Source of the DNA: Anaerolineales bacterium
GTDB taxonomy: Bacteria > Chloroflexota > Anaerolineae > Anaerolineales > UBA4823
Assembly: GCA_003105035.1 (NCBI GenBank)
Contig: PQAL01000028.1
Span: 1-64,000 of the forward strand
DNA length: 64,000 bases
Direction of reading: 5' to 3'
Shown here: in pieces, positions 1 to 8,413 of the stretch
Layout: every line of letters starts with the position of its first letter
How positions within the stretch are numbered: the first letter of the stretch is position 1
Made by a program: the position numbers and the translations under genes
Notes under the pieces: model-generated
Told to the model about the DNA's origin: nothing
Databases searched by the model: none
The model's input: the letters and a program-made list of their open reading frames with translations, nothing else

Positions 1-173
1 CAGAAAGAATGTTACACCAACATAATAGAACCAGGATATAAGTATCCTCTCAATTTTGAAAGGAAGTATACAAGCAAGAATCTACCTTTAAAAAGAGGAT
101 GTAATTGGAAATTGAATATATCGAACCTTACCGCCCCCGAGGTTTGGTGATTTCAGTAAAAAGTTTTGGAAAT
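1..173. other. Left edge, no supported gene
   Basis: The first 173 bases are AT-rich and lie downstream of the minus-strand thiamine-binding gene. I see no coding frame with family resemblance, no RNA gene and no convincing terminator hairpin here. Confidence 0.5.
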
Positions 174-479
174 CTATGTGACCTGTAATTTCTCCTGAAC
201 GCTTCGTACCTTATCTTCCATGGTCTGTTCACGATCCGTGCGTGTTCCCAATCGGATCGTTGAAGAGATGCGAGGTGCCCCCATCTCATGCACCCGTTCA
301 TGACAACGCTGTATCGCCTTAAACACATCTTCCCAATCACCCTCGATGTTCGTCCCGTAGGCGTGCAGCTGGGTCTTCAGCCCGGCCTCAGCCAGGATTT
401 TTTCGCATTCAGCGATATATTTCGACACAGATACCCCCACCCCTATGGGGACCAGGCAGAAATCAACAATTACTTTCAT
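174..479 (-). CDS. Thiamine-binding MTH1187/YqgV-family protein
   Basis: A 101-residue protein that resembles the MTH1187/YkoF-like small thiamine-binding family (formerly DUF77). The N-terminus MKVIVDFCLVPIGVGVSVSKY, with VS and KYI following the first strand, and the later segment HAYGTNIEGDWEDVF are typical of that fold. Family members are cytoplasmic oligomers that bind thiamine or HMP-like ligands. It is the last gene of a minus-strand run, 24 bases after the stop of E1 beta. Since both upstream E1 subunits need thiamine diphosphate, a cofactor-supply role is plausible but inferred. The family call is fairly secure; the ligand is not visible from sequence. Confidence 0.8.
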   Translation of the reverse strand: MKVIVDFCLVPIGVGVSVSKYIAECEKILAEAGLKTQLHAYGTNIEGDWEDVFKAIQRCHERVHEMGAPRISSTIRLGTRTDREQTMEDKVRSVQEKLQVT

Positions 480-503
480 ATTTAACTCTCTTTTCTTTCT
501 GTT

Positions 504-1517
504 TCAACGGCTTACCAGGTCTCTTGCCGATTGGACGATACGCTCCACGTTTGGCAAGGTCTGGTATTCCAGTGTCCTTGAAAACGGGATGGTACTCGTA
601 GTGCAAACCCGCCCATACCGGATGCTCAAACCCGCCTCACCAATAACGGCGGCCAACTCTCCGGATAGCCCAAATTCCTGGTAATCTTCATCGACGACCA
701 GCATCCGGCCGGTTTCTGACACAAAACCAATCACCAATTTTCTATCCAATGGAGAGATCGAGCGCAGGTCTATCACCTGAGCCGAAATTCCTTCTTGGTC
801 AAGCAGCTTAGCTGCTTCGATGGCCCGGTGGACTGACACACCCACAGATACGATGGTGAGATCTTCTCCGGTGCGCCGTAATGTTCCCTGACCGATGGGA
901 ATAGGCTCCCATACTTTTGGTACTGCTCCGCGTACGCCCTCTGATGGGACGTCAAACTTTACATTCTTCCGGCTGCTGCCTCCCATGGAATCCAACCAGG
1001 TTTCCGATAGCAGCTTATGCTCCAGGTAGATTACCGGTCCATCATGTGCTAAAGCAGACGCCATCAATCCGCCTGCATCAAATGGCGTGGAAGGCACCAG
1101 CACCACCAAACCGGGGATGTGTGCCAGCCAACCCCACAGGCTCTGCTCATGCTGGCCTCCGTCCCCATATCCACCTCCGCAGGCGGCGCGGATAACCAAA
1201 GGCACCTTCCACTGGCCATTGGAAAACATCCCTATCTTGGCTGCCTGGTTGAAGATCGCATCCAAGGTCACCCCAATGAAATCAATCAGCATGACTTCCA
1301 CCACCGGACGAAGACCACCCATGGCAGCTGCGACGGCTGCCCCGACGAAGGCTGATTCACTGATGGGTGTGGGCAAAACACGGTCGCGCCCAAAACGCAC
1401 CCGCAGGTTTAATCTCAAGCCTTGTACATCCTCCCCCAGGATGATGATACGATCATCTTGGGCCATCGCCTGCATCAAGGCATCTTCGATTGCATCTTCG
1501 AAGCTCATAGTCCTCAT
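504..1517 (-). CDS. 2-oxoacid dehydrogenase E1 component, beta subunit
   Basis: A 337-residue beta subunit of a thiamine-diphosphate-dependent 2-oxoacid (pyruvate/acetoin/branched-chain type) dehydrogenase. It opens with MSFEDAI and a GED segment near residue 28, and has the TPISESAFVG segment where Glu54 is the expected cofactor-activating residue. A C-terminal transketolase-like domain with VIDLRSISPLD follows. Length matches the family. Its ATG overlaps the stop of the alpha-subunit gene by four bases, which implies translational coupling and an alpha2beta2 enzyme. No E2 or E3 gene is adjacent here; one set lies near 45.8-48.6 kb. The actual oxoacid substrate cannot be told from sequence. 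Confidence 0.93.
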   Translation of the reverse strand: MRTMSFEDAIEDALMQAMAQDDRIIILGEDVQGLRLNLRVRFGRDRVLPTPISESAFVGAAVAAAMGGLRPVVEVMLIDFIGVTLDAIFNQAAKIGMFSNGQWKVPLVIRAACGGGYGDGGQHEQSLWGWLAHIPGLVVLVPSTPFDAGGLMASALAHDGPVIYLEHKLLSETWLDSMGGSSRKNVKFDVPSEGVRGAVPKVWEPIPIGQGTLRRTGEDLTIVSVGVSVHRAIEAAKLLDQEGISAQVIDLRSISPLDRKLVIGFVSETGRMLVVDEDYQEFGLSGELAAVIGEAGLSIRYGRVCTTSTIPFSRTLEYQTLPNVERIVQSARDLVSR

Positions 1518-2581
1518 TGTGCCCAGCCTCCCTTCGGCTCAACCGGGGTGCTTACCGAATCAACAATGGCTTTGATCTCAAAATGTACCTGCTGTTCGAT
1601 CACTTCTACTCTGGCAGCATCGACTTGTACCAGCTTCTTTCTCAAAGGTGGGATCGGATCCCCTGCACCTGATCGAATTTTCCCAGCATTTTCACGGATT
1701 AGGTCGAGCATTTCCCTTAATCCTGCGGTTCGCTCCCGCAGGGGTGCGCCTCGCGATTGGGTATGGGCCTTCACCAACGGCACAGCGATCTTAATTGTCT
1801 CACCGATGGAACGATGGGCATTGCGTATCAATGGATCACCCAGGAAATGTCCCTCCAGGTGGGTGCAATGTGCCAGCAGGAATATCGGCCCACCTCCTTT
1901 CCTCAGCCTGTCGATCTCCTCATAGGCGGTCGTCCATACTTCCTCAACATCACTACCATCCACTTCAACAGCCCTGAGTCCAAAGCCGATGGCACGTTCA
2001 ATCAGGTTTCCACCGGTCTGCTTGGATGTCTCGGTCATGAGCGCCAGTCCATTGTCTTTGCACACAAACAGAACAGGTAGCTTCCAGGCAGATGCCAGGT
2101 TGAACGATTCCAGCATCATTCCCTGGTTGGCTGCCCCTTCACCGAAGAAAGCCACGGAGATCTTCCCTGGTCTCAACCGCTGGTTAGCCAGCGCAAACCC
2201 CACCCCCGCTGGCCCCGATGCGCCGATGATCCCTGAAGAAGCAGCCAGGATTTCAGGGGCGAACAAGTGCATATGCCCACCCATACCACCATTGAGGCCA
2301 TTCGGATTGCCAATAAACTCATTTAGCAATAATCGGGCATCCACGCCTCTTACCAGCAACGGAGCGGTAGCGCGGTGGTCAAGGGCCATGGCATCTCCAT
2401 CCACCAGCTGGTCAACGATGCCAACCGCAATCGCCTCTTCCCCCATGCTCATATGCATCTCGCCGGAGATGATACCCTCATCCCAAACGCGTTTTACTTC
2501 GACTTCAAAGAAGCGGCAGCGTAGCATCTGTGTATAAAGGTGCCAGCTGTCAGGTTCAGGTTGTGTTCGATTCACGTCCAT
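1514..2581 (-). CDS. 2-oxoacid dehydrogenase E1 component, alpha subunit
   Basis: A 355-residue alpha subunit that pairs with the downstream beta subunit in oxidative decarboxylation of a 2-oxoacid. The thiamine-diphosphate/Mg motif is FFGEGAANQG at about residues 145-154, followed by CKDNGLA near 174-180. The first metal ligand is therefore Glu rather than the more usual Asp of GDG, a substitution that should keep the carboxylate. The GGHMHLF segment near residue 101 is also typical of acetoin/pyruvate E1 alpha. It is the first gene of a three-gene minus-strand operon (alpha, beta, thiamine-binding protein). Confidence 0.93.
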   Translation of the reverse strand: MDVNRTQPEPDSWHLYTQMLRCRFFEVEVKRVWDEGIISGEMHMSMGEEAIAVGIVDQLVDGDAMALDHRATAPLLVRGVDARLLLNEFIGNPNGLNGGMGGHMHLFAPEILAASSGIIGASGPAGVGFALANQRLRPGKISVAFFGEGAANQGMMLESFNLASAWKLPVLFVCKDNGLALMTETSKQTGGNLIERAIGFGLRAVEVDGSDVEEVWTTAYEEIDRLRKGGGPIFLLAHCTHLEGHFLGDPLIRNAHRSIGETIKIAVPLVKAHTQSRGAPLRERTAGLREMLDLIRENAGKIRSGAGDPIPPLRKKLVQVDAARVEVIEQQVHFEIKAIVDSVSTPVEPKGGWAQ

Positions 2582-2633
2582 GTCTCGTCTTTCCTCCCCA
2601 ATGAATACATTAATTCTCTTATTTTAATCCCAA

Positions 2634-2672
2634 AAGACACAAATCCTACAATTTGAGAAGGATTTGTGTCTT
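2634..2672 (-). terminator. Intrinsic terminator of the ammonia-lyase gene
   Basis: A perfect 14-bp inverted repeat (arms 2634-2647 and 2659-2672, 11-base loop) lies 26 bases past the stop of the minus-strand lyase. Read on the minus strand the stem ends in a short T run. It separates the lyase from the downstream E1 alpha gene on the same strand. Confidence 0.8.
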
Positions 2673-2697
2673 CAGCTTTGAGATTTACTGAGTAATT

Positions 2698-4221
2698 CTA
2701 CTCCAGGCTCCCGATAATTTTTTCTACTTCGTCGAGGATTTCACCTGACTTGACCAGCTCCTTCATCTTGTTATGGTCTGCATGTAACGGACGGTCTTCA
2801 TCCAGGTGGGATACGTGCCTCCTGATCACATCCCGGGCAGTCTGCACACCTTTTCCTGGGGAGAACTCCCTGAAGTCCAGCGCCTGGGCTGCCGCCATGA
2901 ATTCGATGCCCAATACACCGTAGGCATTATCCAGGATCTGCCCGTTTTTAATGGCTGTGTTCATACCCATCGAGACGAAATCTTCCTGGTCAGCTGCGGC
3001 TGGGATGGACTGGATGCTGGCTGGCATGGAGAGGATGCGCTGTTCCACGATCATGGTATCGGCCGTATATTGGCTAAGCATCATGCCCGAAAACATCCCT
3101 GCACCTTTGGTGAGGAATTCCGGCAACCCTACACTGAGCGCCGGGTTGGTCAAACGATTCAACCTTCGCTCAGATAAAACGCATATCATGGTGATGGCCG
3201 CTCCCACCATATCCATCGGCAGGCTGACTGGTGAGCCCTGGAAATTCGCTCCCGTCAGGGTCAGCCGGTATTCCGGGAGGAAAATTGGGTTATCTCCTAC
3301 GCCATTCAGCTCGATCTCCACCTGGCTCTGGGCATAATCCAGTGCGTCGTGTGCAGCACCAATCACCTGCGGTGATGAGCGCATGGAGTAAGCATCCTGG
3401 ACCTTGGTTTTCATCTTGCCAGTGGTCAGATCGCTACCCTCAATGCATTTCATGATGACCCTGGCTGTCCGGACCGCACCTTTGAAGCCACGTGCCTGGT
3501 GCAAGCGTATATCATACGGTTTGAGGTTCGCCAGCAAGGCTTCCAGGCTCATGGCACATGCAATCTCCGCCTGTTTTAGCCAGCGATTCATGTCATACAG
3601 ATGCAAGGCACTCATGGCGGTTAGCATGTTCGAGCCATTGATCGCCGCCAGGCCATCGCGTGCCTGCAGCCCAGGGATGGCAATCCCAGCCCTTTCCATG
3701 GCGATCCGCCCAGGCAGTCGCTCACCCTGGTAGAATGCTTCACCTTCACCCATGAGCAGCAAGGCGATCTGCGACATGGGTGCCAGGTCACCGCAGGCAC
3801 CCACTGAGCCTTTCTGGCAAACCACCGGCGTCACACCTTTATTCAGCATTTCCACCAGGGTCTGGGTGATCTCCAGCCGACAGCCCGAGTTACCGTGGGC
3901 ATGTACGTTGATTCTCCCGGCCATAGCCCCACGGATATTCTCCACCGGGCTAGGTTCCCCGATCCCTGCCGCGTGGTTGTAGATCAGGTAGCGCTGGAAT
4001 TGCTGAACCTGGTCATCGTCCAATACTCTCTCAGAGAATTCTCCAATGCCGGTGTTCACCCCATACATGATCTCATGTTTCTTGATCTTTTCTTCAACCA
4101 TCGCCCGGCAAGCTTTTATACGCTCCAGCGCTTGCGGGTGTAGCTCGACTTTTTCCCCCTCCCGCGCAATCTTCATCAGCTTCTCAAGAGTTAATCCTGT
4201 ACCATCCAGGGTGATTGTCAT
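2698..4221 (-). CDS. hutH: Histidine ammonia-lyase-like enzyme with Ala-Cys-Gly MIO triad
   Basis: A 507-residue aromatic amino acid lyase that would deaminate L-histidine to urocanate. The open frame extends upstream, but the start chosen at 4221 has AAAGGAG just upstream and gives the family N-terminus. Family landmarks fall at the Pseudomonas putida HutH numbers: Tyr53 in YGVNTG, His83 in NHAAG (a histidine-lyase rather than Phe/Tyr-lyase signature), and the cofactor triad at 142-144. The triad reads Ala-Cys-Gly in GSVGACGDLAPM, whereas MIO normally forms from Ala-Ser-Gly. GANFQGSP replaces the usual GNFHGEP. There are no hutU, hutI or hutG neighbours. Histidine as substrate is likely but not certain. 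Confidence 0.88.
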   Translation of the reverse strand: MTITLDGTGLTLEKLMKIAREGEKVELHPQALERIKACRAMVEEKIKKHEIMYGVNTGIGEFSERVLDDDQVQQFQRYLIYNHAAGIGEPSPVENIRGAMAGRINVHAHGNSGCRLEITQTLVEMLNKGVTPVVCQKGSVGACGDLAPMSQIALLLMGEGEAFYQGERLPGRIAMERAGIAIPGLQARDGLAAINGSNMLTAMSALHLYDMNRWLKQAEIACAMSLEALLANLKPYDIRLHQARGFKGAVRTARVIMKCIEGSDLTTGKMKTKVQDAYSMRSSPQVIGAAHDALDYAQSQVEIELNGVGDNPIFLPEYRLTLTGANFQGSPVSLPMDMVGAAITMICVLSERRLNRLTNPALSVGLPEFLTKGAGMFSGMMLSQYTADTMIVEQRILSMPASIQSIPAAADQEDFVSMGMNTAIKNGQILDNAYGVLGIEFMAAAQALDFREFSPGKGVQTARDVIRRHVSHLDEDRPLHADHNKMKELVKSGEILDEVEKIIGSLE

Positions 4222-4406
4222 AAATAACTCCTTTACTGAATATCCTGTATCCTCCCTGTTATACCGGAGAGTCGGATTATGGGCAAGTGATATTTGTCCG
4301 CAGTTGCCAGAGAGATTTCGTATTCTCATCAACCGGGTTAAGTTTTTACTTAAGATAACTTTCCTGGTACACATAGGATATCTGTCTCTACCCGGAATCT
4401 ATAACT

Positions 4407-4415
4407 TGATATAAT
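4407..4415 (+). promoter_or_regulatory. Extended -10 promoter for the ferredoxin/aor1 operon
   Basis: A TGATATAAT extended -10 element (TG at 4407-4408, TATAAT at 4410-4415) lies about 90 bases upstream of the ferredoxin start, in the divergent region between the lyase and the ferredoxin. No good -35 is visible, as is common for extended -10 promoters. This is a motif match only. Confidence 0.45.
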
Positions 4416-4506
4416 CTAATTACACCGTCTTACCACGGAGAGAATTTCATTATTTACTCCAACAACACCAATCATTATCCTGGCTGGTCCTGAAAGGAGG
4501 TCCGCT

Positions 4507-4896
4507 ATGCGGCTATATGCCGATAGTGCTAAGTGCTCGGGGTGTCGAGCCTGTATGGTGGCTTGTTCACTCAATCTCTTTCAAGAAAGTAATCCAAAAA
4601 AAGCTTCGTTGAATCTGATCCCCCATTTCCCCGCCCCAGGTGTGTATGAGATGAAAGTATGCACCCAGTGTGGCGATTGCGCCGCGGTCTGTCCAACCGA
4701 AGCCATAAAGCTGAACGAACGTGGCGCTTATTATGTGGATTTTGCCGAGTGCAATCTCTGCGAAGCTTGCGTACCCGAATGCCCTGAGGACGTCATGTTC
4801 GTTCGTGCTGAGCTGGCTAATGCCGCCTGGAAGTGTGATCTGTGCGGTGATTGCGTCAGTGTGTGCGGCACCAGCGCATTATGGATCGACAACTAG
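4507..4896 (+). CDS. Four-cluster [4Fe-4S] ferredoxin-like protein of the aldehyde oxidoreductase operon
   Basis: A 129-residue protein with sixteen cysteines in four CxxCxxCxxxC sets: Cys10/13/16/20, 52/55/58/62, 82/85/88/92 and 110/113/116/120. It should therefore hold four [4Fe-4S] clusters and act as the electron-accepting polyferredoxin of the aldehyde oxidoreductase encoded 9 bases downstream. Similar polyferredoxin subunits accompany AOR-family enzymes such as Aor and Bam complexes. A strong GAAAGGAGG ribosome-binding site precedes the ATG. There is no signal peptide, so it is cytoplasmic. The two following genes (aor1, moaD-like) complete the operon. Confidence 0.9.
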   Translation: MRLYADSAKCSGCRACMVACSLNLFQESNPKKASLNLIPHFPAPGVYEMKVCTQCGDCAAVCPTEAIKLNERGAYYVDFAECNLCEACVPECPEDVMFVRAELANAAWKCDLCGDCVSVCGTSALWIDN

Positions 4897-4905
4897 GAGG
4901 CAGAT

Positions 4906-6732
4906 ATGAATGGCTATGGCGGAACAATCCTACGTGTAAATCTTACCGATGGAAAAATCACCAAAGAGCCCACACCTGCCCAATTGGCACGCGATTTTAT
5001 CGGTGGGCGTGGTTTCGGTATATATTTCTTATTTAAAGAAGTCCCCAAACACGTTGACGCGCTTGGTCCTGAGAACAAGCTCATCATCTCCACTGGTCCT
5101 CTTTCCGGTATGCTTGCCCCTGGTGGCGGAAAATGCGATTGGACAACCAAGAGCCCCCTTACCGGAGGCTATGCCGACGCTTCCATGGGGGGTCATTTCA
5201 CTGCCGAGATGAAATATGCTGGTCTGGATACAATCATCCTGGAAGGCATCAGCCCCAAGCCAGTCTACCTGTTCATCGATAACGACAAAATCCAGCTGCT
5301 CGATGCTGCAGCCTTTTGGGGCAAGGGTGCCATTGATGTAGAGGTGGAGCTCAAGCACAAATACGGAGAGGAATATCAGGTGGCTGCCATCGGACCGGGT
5401 GGTGAAAACCAGGTCCTGTACGCTTGCATTAACCATGATTATGGTCGTCAGGCCGGGCGCGGTGGTGTGGGAGCCGTCATGGGCAGCAAGAAAGTAAAAG
5501 CCATCGTCCTGCATGGCACCAAATCAGTGGTCGTCGCAGACCCCGAGAATTACCACAAGGCTGGCCTGGCGCTCTACAAAGCCTGCAAGGATGCTGAAGG
5601 CCTGGCGGAGTGGTCACGTTATGGCACCACGGTGGTGACGAGCTGGTGCAACGAGGTGGGTGCCCTGCCAACCCGCAATTTCAGTGCTGGCTCGTTTGAG
5701 GGTATTGACCAGATCAACGGGCAGGCTATGCGCAAGGAAATCGTCATCACCGACAAGGGCTGCTTCGGATGCCCCTCCCCGTGCGGTAAGTACTCCAATA
5801 TGAAACGCTACAACACCCAGGTGGAAGGCCCCGAGTATGAGACGATTGGCTTGATGGGATCCAACCTGGGGATCGCCGATATCCAGGTCGTGGGCGAGGC
5901 GAATCGCCTGGCAGACGATATGGGGATTGATTCGATCAGTGCCGGTAGCTGTATCGCCTGGGCAATGGAATGCTACGAAAAAGGTATCCTGACCAAGGCA
6001 GATACGGATGGCCTCGAGCTTAAATTCGGGAATGCGGATGCTGTCTTTACGCTGATCAAGAAGATCGGCCATCGTGAAGGAAAGCTCGGCGAGCTGCTCG
6101 CTCTGGGAGTCAATCGTGCCTCTCAGCAGGTTGGCCAAGGCAGCGAGAAATTCGCCATCCATGTTAAAGGCATGGAACAGTCAGCCTATGCCACCCACAA
6201 CGCCACCGCCATGTTGCTGGCATATATGACCTGTGATGTAGGCGCTCACCATAACCGCTCCTGGGCCATTACCTACGACCTGCAGGTGGGGCGTGAGAAG
6301 GTGGTACCCGAGAAAGTCGCCCGCATCATCTGGTTGCAGAATTTCCGACCGATGTTTGACGTTATGGGTTCCTGCCGATTGCAATGGGTGGAGCTTGGCA
6401 TTGACCGCGACCTTTACGTCCCGCTCCTGGAAGCCATCACCGGCGTAAAGCGAACCTGGCAAGACCTGGAAGCCGTTGGGAATCGCATCTGGACCCTAAC
6501 CCGCATGTATTGGCTGCGGGAGAACGATGGCTTTGATCGTCAATGGGACCTGCCATCCCCACGCTTTTATACCGAGCCTCCCAAGACCGGTGCAACAGCT
6601 GGGCAGATCACCAAATTTGAGGATGTCCAGCGCTTACTCGATATGTATTATGAACAACGCGGCTGGGATAGCCATGGTTTGCCCACCCCAGCCACACTAG
6701 ACACACTCAACCTGACTGCCCTGGTGGCATAG
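4906..6732 (+). CDS. aor: Aldehyde:ferredoxin oxidoreductase 1 (W/Mo-pterin enzyme)
   Basis: A 608-residue tungsten- or molybdenum-bispterin oxidoreductase of the AOR family that oxidises aldehydes to acids with ferredoxin, or runs in reverse. The N-terminal AOR domain contains STGPLSG and SPLTGG near residues 62-88, and a glycine-rich pterin segment, GRGGVGAVMGSKKVK, near 184-198. The [4Fe-4S] ligands are Cys286, Cys289, Cys293 (CxxCxxxC) and Cys490, close to the Pyrococcus furiosus numbers 288/291/295/494. GGAGG in the ATGAATGG context 9 bases after the ferredoxin stop gives the start. The aldehyde substrate and the metal are not predictable from sequence. Confidence 0.93.
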   Translation: MNGYGGTILRVNLTDGKITKEPTPAQLARDFIGGRGFGIYFLFKEVPKHVDALGPENKLIISTGPLSGMLAPGGGKCDWTTKSPLTGGYADASMGGHFTAEMKYAGLDTIILEGISPKPVYLFIDNDKIQLLDAAAFWGKGAIDVEVELKHKYGEEYQVAAIGPGGENQVLYACINHDYGRQAGRGGVGAVMGSKKVKAIVLHGTKSVVVADPENYHKAGLALYKACKDAEGLAEWSRYGTTVVTSWCNEVGALPTRNFSAGSFEGIDQINGQAMRKEIVITDKGCFGCPSPCGKYSNMKRYNTQVEGPEYETIGLMGSNLGIADIQVVGEANRLADDMGIDSISAGSCIAWAMECYEKGILTKADTDGLELKFGNADAVFTLIKKIGHREGKLGELLALGVNRASQQVGQGSEKFAIHVKGMEQSAYATHNATAMLLAYMTCDVGAHHNRSWAITYDLQVGREKVVPEKVARIIWLQNFRPMFDVMGSCRLQWVELGIDRDLYVPLLEAITGVKRTWQDLEAVGNRIWTLTRMYWLRENDGFDRQWDLPSPRFYTEPPKTGATAGQITKFEDVQRLLDMYYEQRGWDSHGLPTPATLDTLNLTALVA

Positions 6733-6744
6733 TCAAATAAATCC

Positions 6745-6777
6745 GAGGTTCGAGGTCCAATAAAGACCTCGAACCTC
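6745..6777 (+). terminator. Hairpin between aor1 and the moaD-like gene
   Basis: A perfect 13-bp inverted repeat (arms 6745-6757 and 6765-6777, 7-base loop) followed by AATTTT. It sits between the aor1 stop and the moaD-like start, so it may reduce, rather than abolish, read-through to the small downstream gene or protect the aor1 3' end. Confidence 0.6.
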
Positions 6778-6791
6778 AATTTTGGGAGTTT

Positions 6792-7016
6792 ATGAGCGCA
6801 ACCATCCGTCCACTGGGCATGTTGAAGACCTACATCGGCGATCTTAAAGAGACCTCCGTCGAAGCAGGTCGGACTGTGCGCGAGACGATCCACCATATTG
6901 GTATCAACCCCGAGCTGGTAGCTGGGGTGTTTGTAAACAACGAACAACAATCCAAGGATTATGTGGTCCAGGATGGGGATGTTATCAAGCTCCTGGCAGT
7001 TATCGGTGGTGGCTAA
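6792..7016 (+). CDS. MoaD/ThiS-family sulfur carrier, associated with aor1
   Basis: A 74-residue ubiquitin-like beta-grasp protein ending in VIGGG, so it keeps the C-terminal Gly-Gly needed for adenylation and thiocarboxylate formation. MoaD proteins donate sulfur to precursor Z to make the dithiolene of molybdopterin. The position directly after aor1 suggests a dedicated role in pyranopterin supply for this W/Mo enzyme, as is often seen beside AOR genes; this is inferred. It is separated from aor1 by 59 bases holding a hairpin and is convergent, with 12 bases between stops, to the M20 peptidase gene. Confidence 0.82.
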   Translation: MSATIRPLGMLKTYIGDLKETSVEAGRTVRETIHHIGINPELVAGVFVNNEQQSKDYVVQDGDVIKLLAVIGGG

Positions 7017-7028
7017 ACCACCTGCCCC

Positions 7029-8384
7029 TTAATCACCTTTTACACAAAATTCATTAATTACATCCCACAGCACCGGTAAACCGCTTTCGATAAACGATAC
7101 CGGCATTCGTTCGTCATGCCCATGAGCTAGCTTCAGGACAGCCATCCCAGGCGGTAGGATGCCTGGAGTGAAGCCGTATACTTTGATCCCAGCTTCCTGA
7201 TACTGGCAGGCATCCGTGGCACCCGTCATCATCATCGGGATGACTAACCCCTGTGGGTCCATCTGGTGGGTGCGCTTTTCCAGCAATTTATACAATTGCG
7301 TATCTGTAGGGAATGCTGCCCCAGGGCTGGTATATACGATCTCCAGCTCAATCTTATCACCCAGGATGTGCTGAAGCTCAGCTTTTACCGTTTCTGGTGT
7401 TTGCCCTGGTACCAGTCGACAGTCTAACCCTGCCTCGGCTACCGACGGGATAACATTTACTTTGCTACCCGCCTGGAGTATGGTTGGTGAGACCGTATTG
7501 GTAACCAGAGCTCTTAGTAAGTCACCCGCTTCTCCTTTAATACGAGGTAAGAGCAAGCTGACCATCAAAGGCGAATGCAGGATCTTGATGAGAAAGCTGA
7601 CGGGGAACTTCAATTGGACTGCTGCAGCATCCAGCATCTGCAATAAAGTCGGTGTAAGATGTACAGGTAAATGTCCCACACGTTTCAATTTATCAAGCGC
7701 CTGGGCCAGGAACAACACTGCGTTATCTGAGTGTGGCACGGACCCATGACCCGGTTTACCATGGGCGATCGCCCGCAACCAGCACATTGACTTTTCTGCC
7801 ACCTGGATCGGATAGACCTTGTTTTTCCCAAAATAGACTGTCAGTGCCCCACCTTCTGTGAATCCATACTCCGCATCGATAAGATCACGGTGCTGAGTGA
7901 CCAAGAACTTTGATCCATGATCAAACCCGGCTTCCTCGTCTGCGATGGCAGCCAGGATGATATCCCGTTTCAAAGGCACCTTCTGGCGGAATAGCTCCAG
8001 GAATACCTGCAGATACATGGCTAGAAAACCCTTCATATCCAGGGCCCCACGGCCCCATACCATCCCATCGATGATCTCGCCGCCAAACGGGTCGTGGCTC
8101 CACATGTCGCGCTCAACCGGCACCACATCCACGTGCCCGCTTAATAGCAGCGGCCGCTCAGAGCCATCCCCTTTGAGACGGGCTACCAGGTTTGCCCGGT
8201 TGGGGGCTGATTCGACGATTTTATAAGCTTCTTGAGGGAACCCTTCCTTATCCAGGATATCCTTGATAATTAAGATCGCAGGAAGCTCATTCCCGGGCGG
8301 GTTTATGGTTTGTTCTCGTAAAAGCCGCACAAGATGCGAGACAGTTTCTTCCGTTGCTTTTTTCCAATTGATGGTTTCTGACAT
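7029..8384 (-). CDS. M20-family metallopeptidase (carboxypeptidase/deacylase type)
   Basis: A 451-residue M20/M25/M40 di-zinc hydrolase that resembles carboxypeptidase S/ArgE-like enzymes. The metal-binding segment LLSGHVDVVPV carries the first His and Asp, WGRGALDMKG the bridging Asp, and DEEAG the catalytic Glu pair. An inserted dimerisation (lid) domain follows with HGKPGHGSVPH. There is no signal peptide, so it is cytoplasmic. Substrate (dipeptide, N-acyl amino acid) cannot be assigned. It stands 29 bases upstream of the EamA transporter gene on the same strand. Confidence 0.9.
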   Translation of the reverse strand: MSETINWKKATEETVSHLVRLLREQTINPPGNELPAILIIKDILDKEGFPQEAYKIVESAPNRANLVARLKGDGSERPLLLSGHVDVVPVERDMWSHDPFGGEIIDGMVWGRGALDMKGFLAMYLQVFLELFRQKVPLKRDIILAAIADEEAGFDHGSKFLVTQHRDLIDAEYGFTEGGALTVYFGKNKVYPIQVAEKSMCWLRAIAHGKPGHGSVPHSDNAVLFLAQALDKLKRVGHLPVHLTPTLLQMLDAAAVQLKFPVSFLIKILHSPLMVSLLLPRIKGEAGDLLRALVTNTVSPTILQAGSKVNVIPSVAEAGLDCRLVPGQTPETVKAELQHILGDKIELEIVYTSPGAAFPTDTQLYKLLEKRTHQMDPQGLVIPMMMTGATDACQYQEAGIKVYGFTPGILPPGMAVLKLAHGHDERMPVSFIESGLPVLWDVINEFCVKGD

Positions 8385-8413
8385 GGTTTTGCCTCATTAA
8401 TTGTTTGATGGTC

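Noticed and set aside
2119-2145. Glu instead of Asp in the GDG motif of the split E1 alpha (GEGAANQG)
   Set aside because: The change keeps a carboxylate and the flanking motif is canonical, so it does not suggest loss of function.
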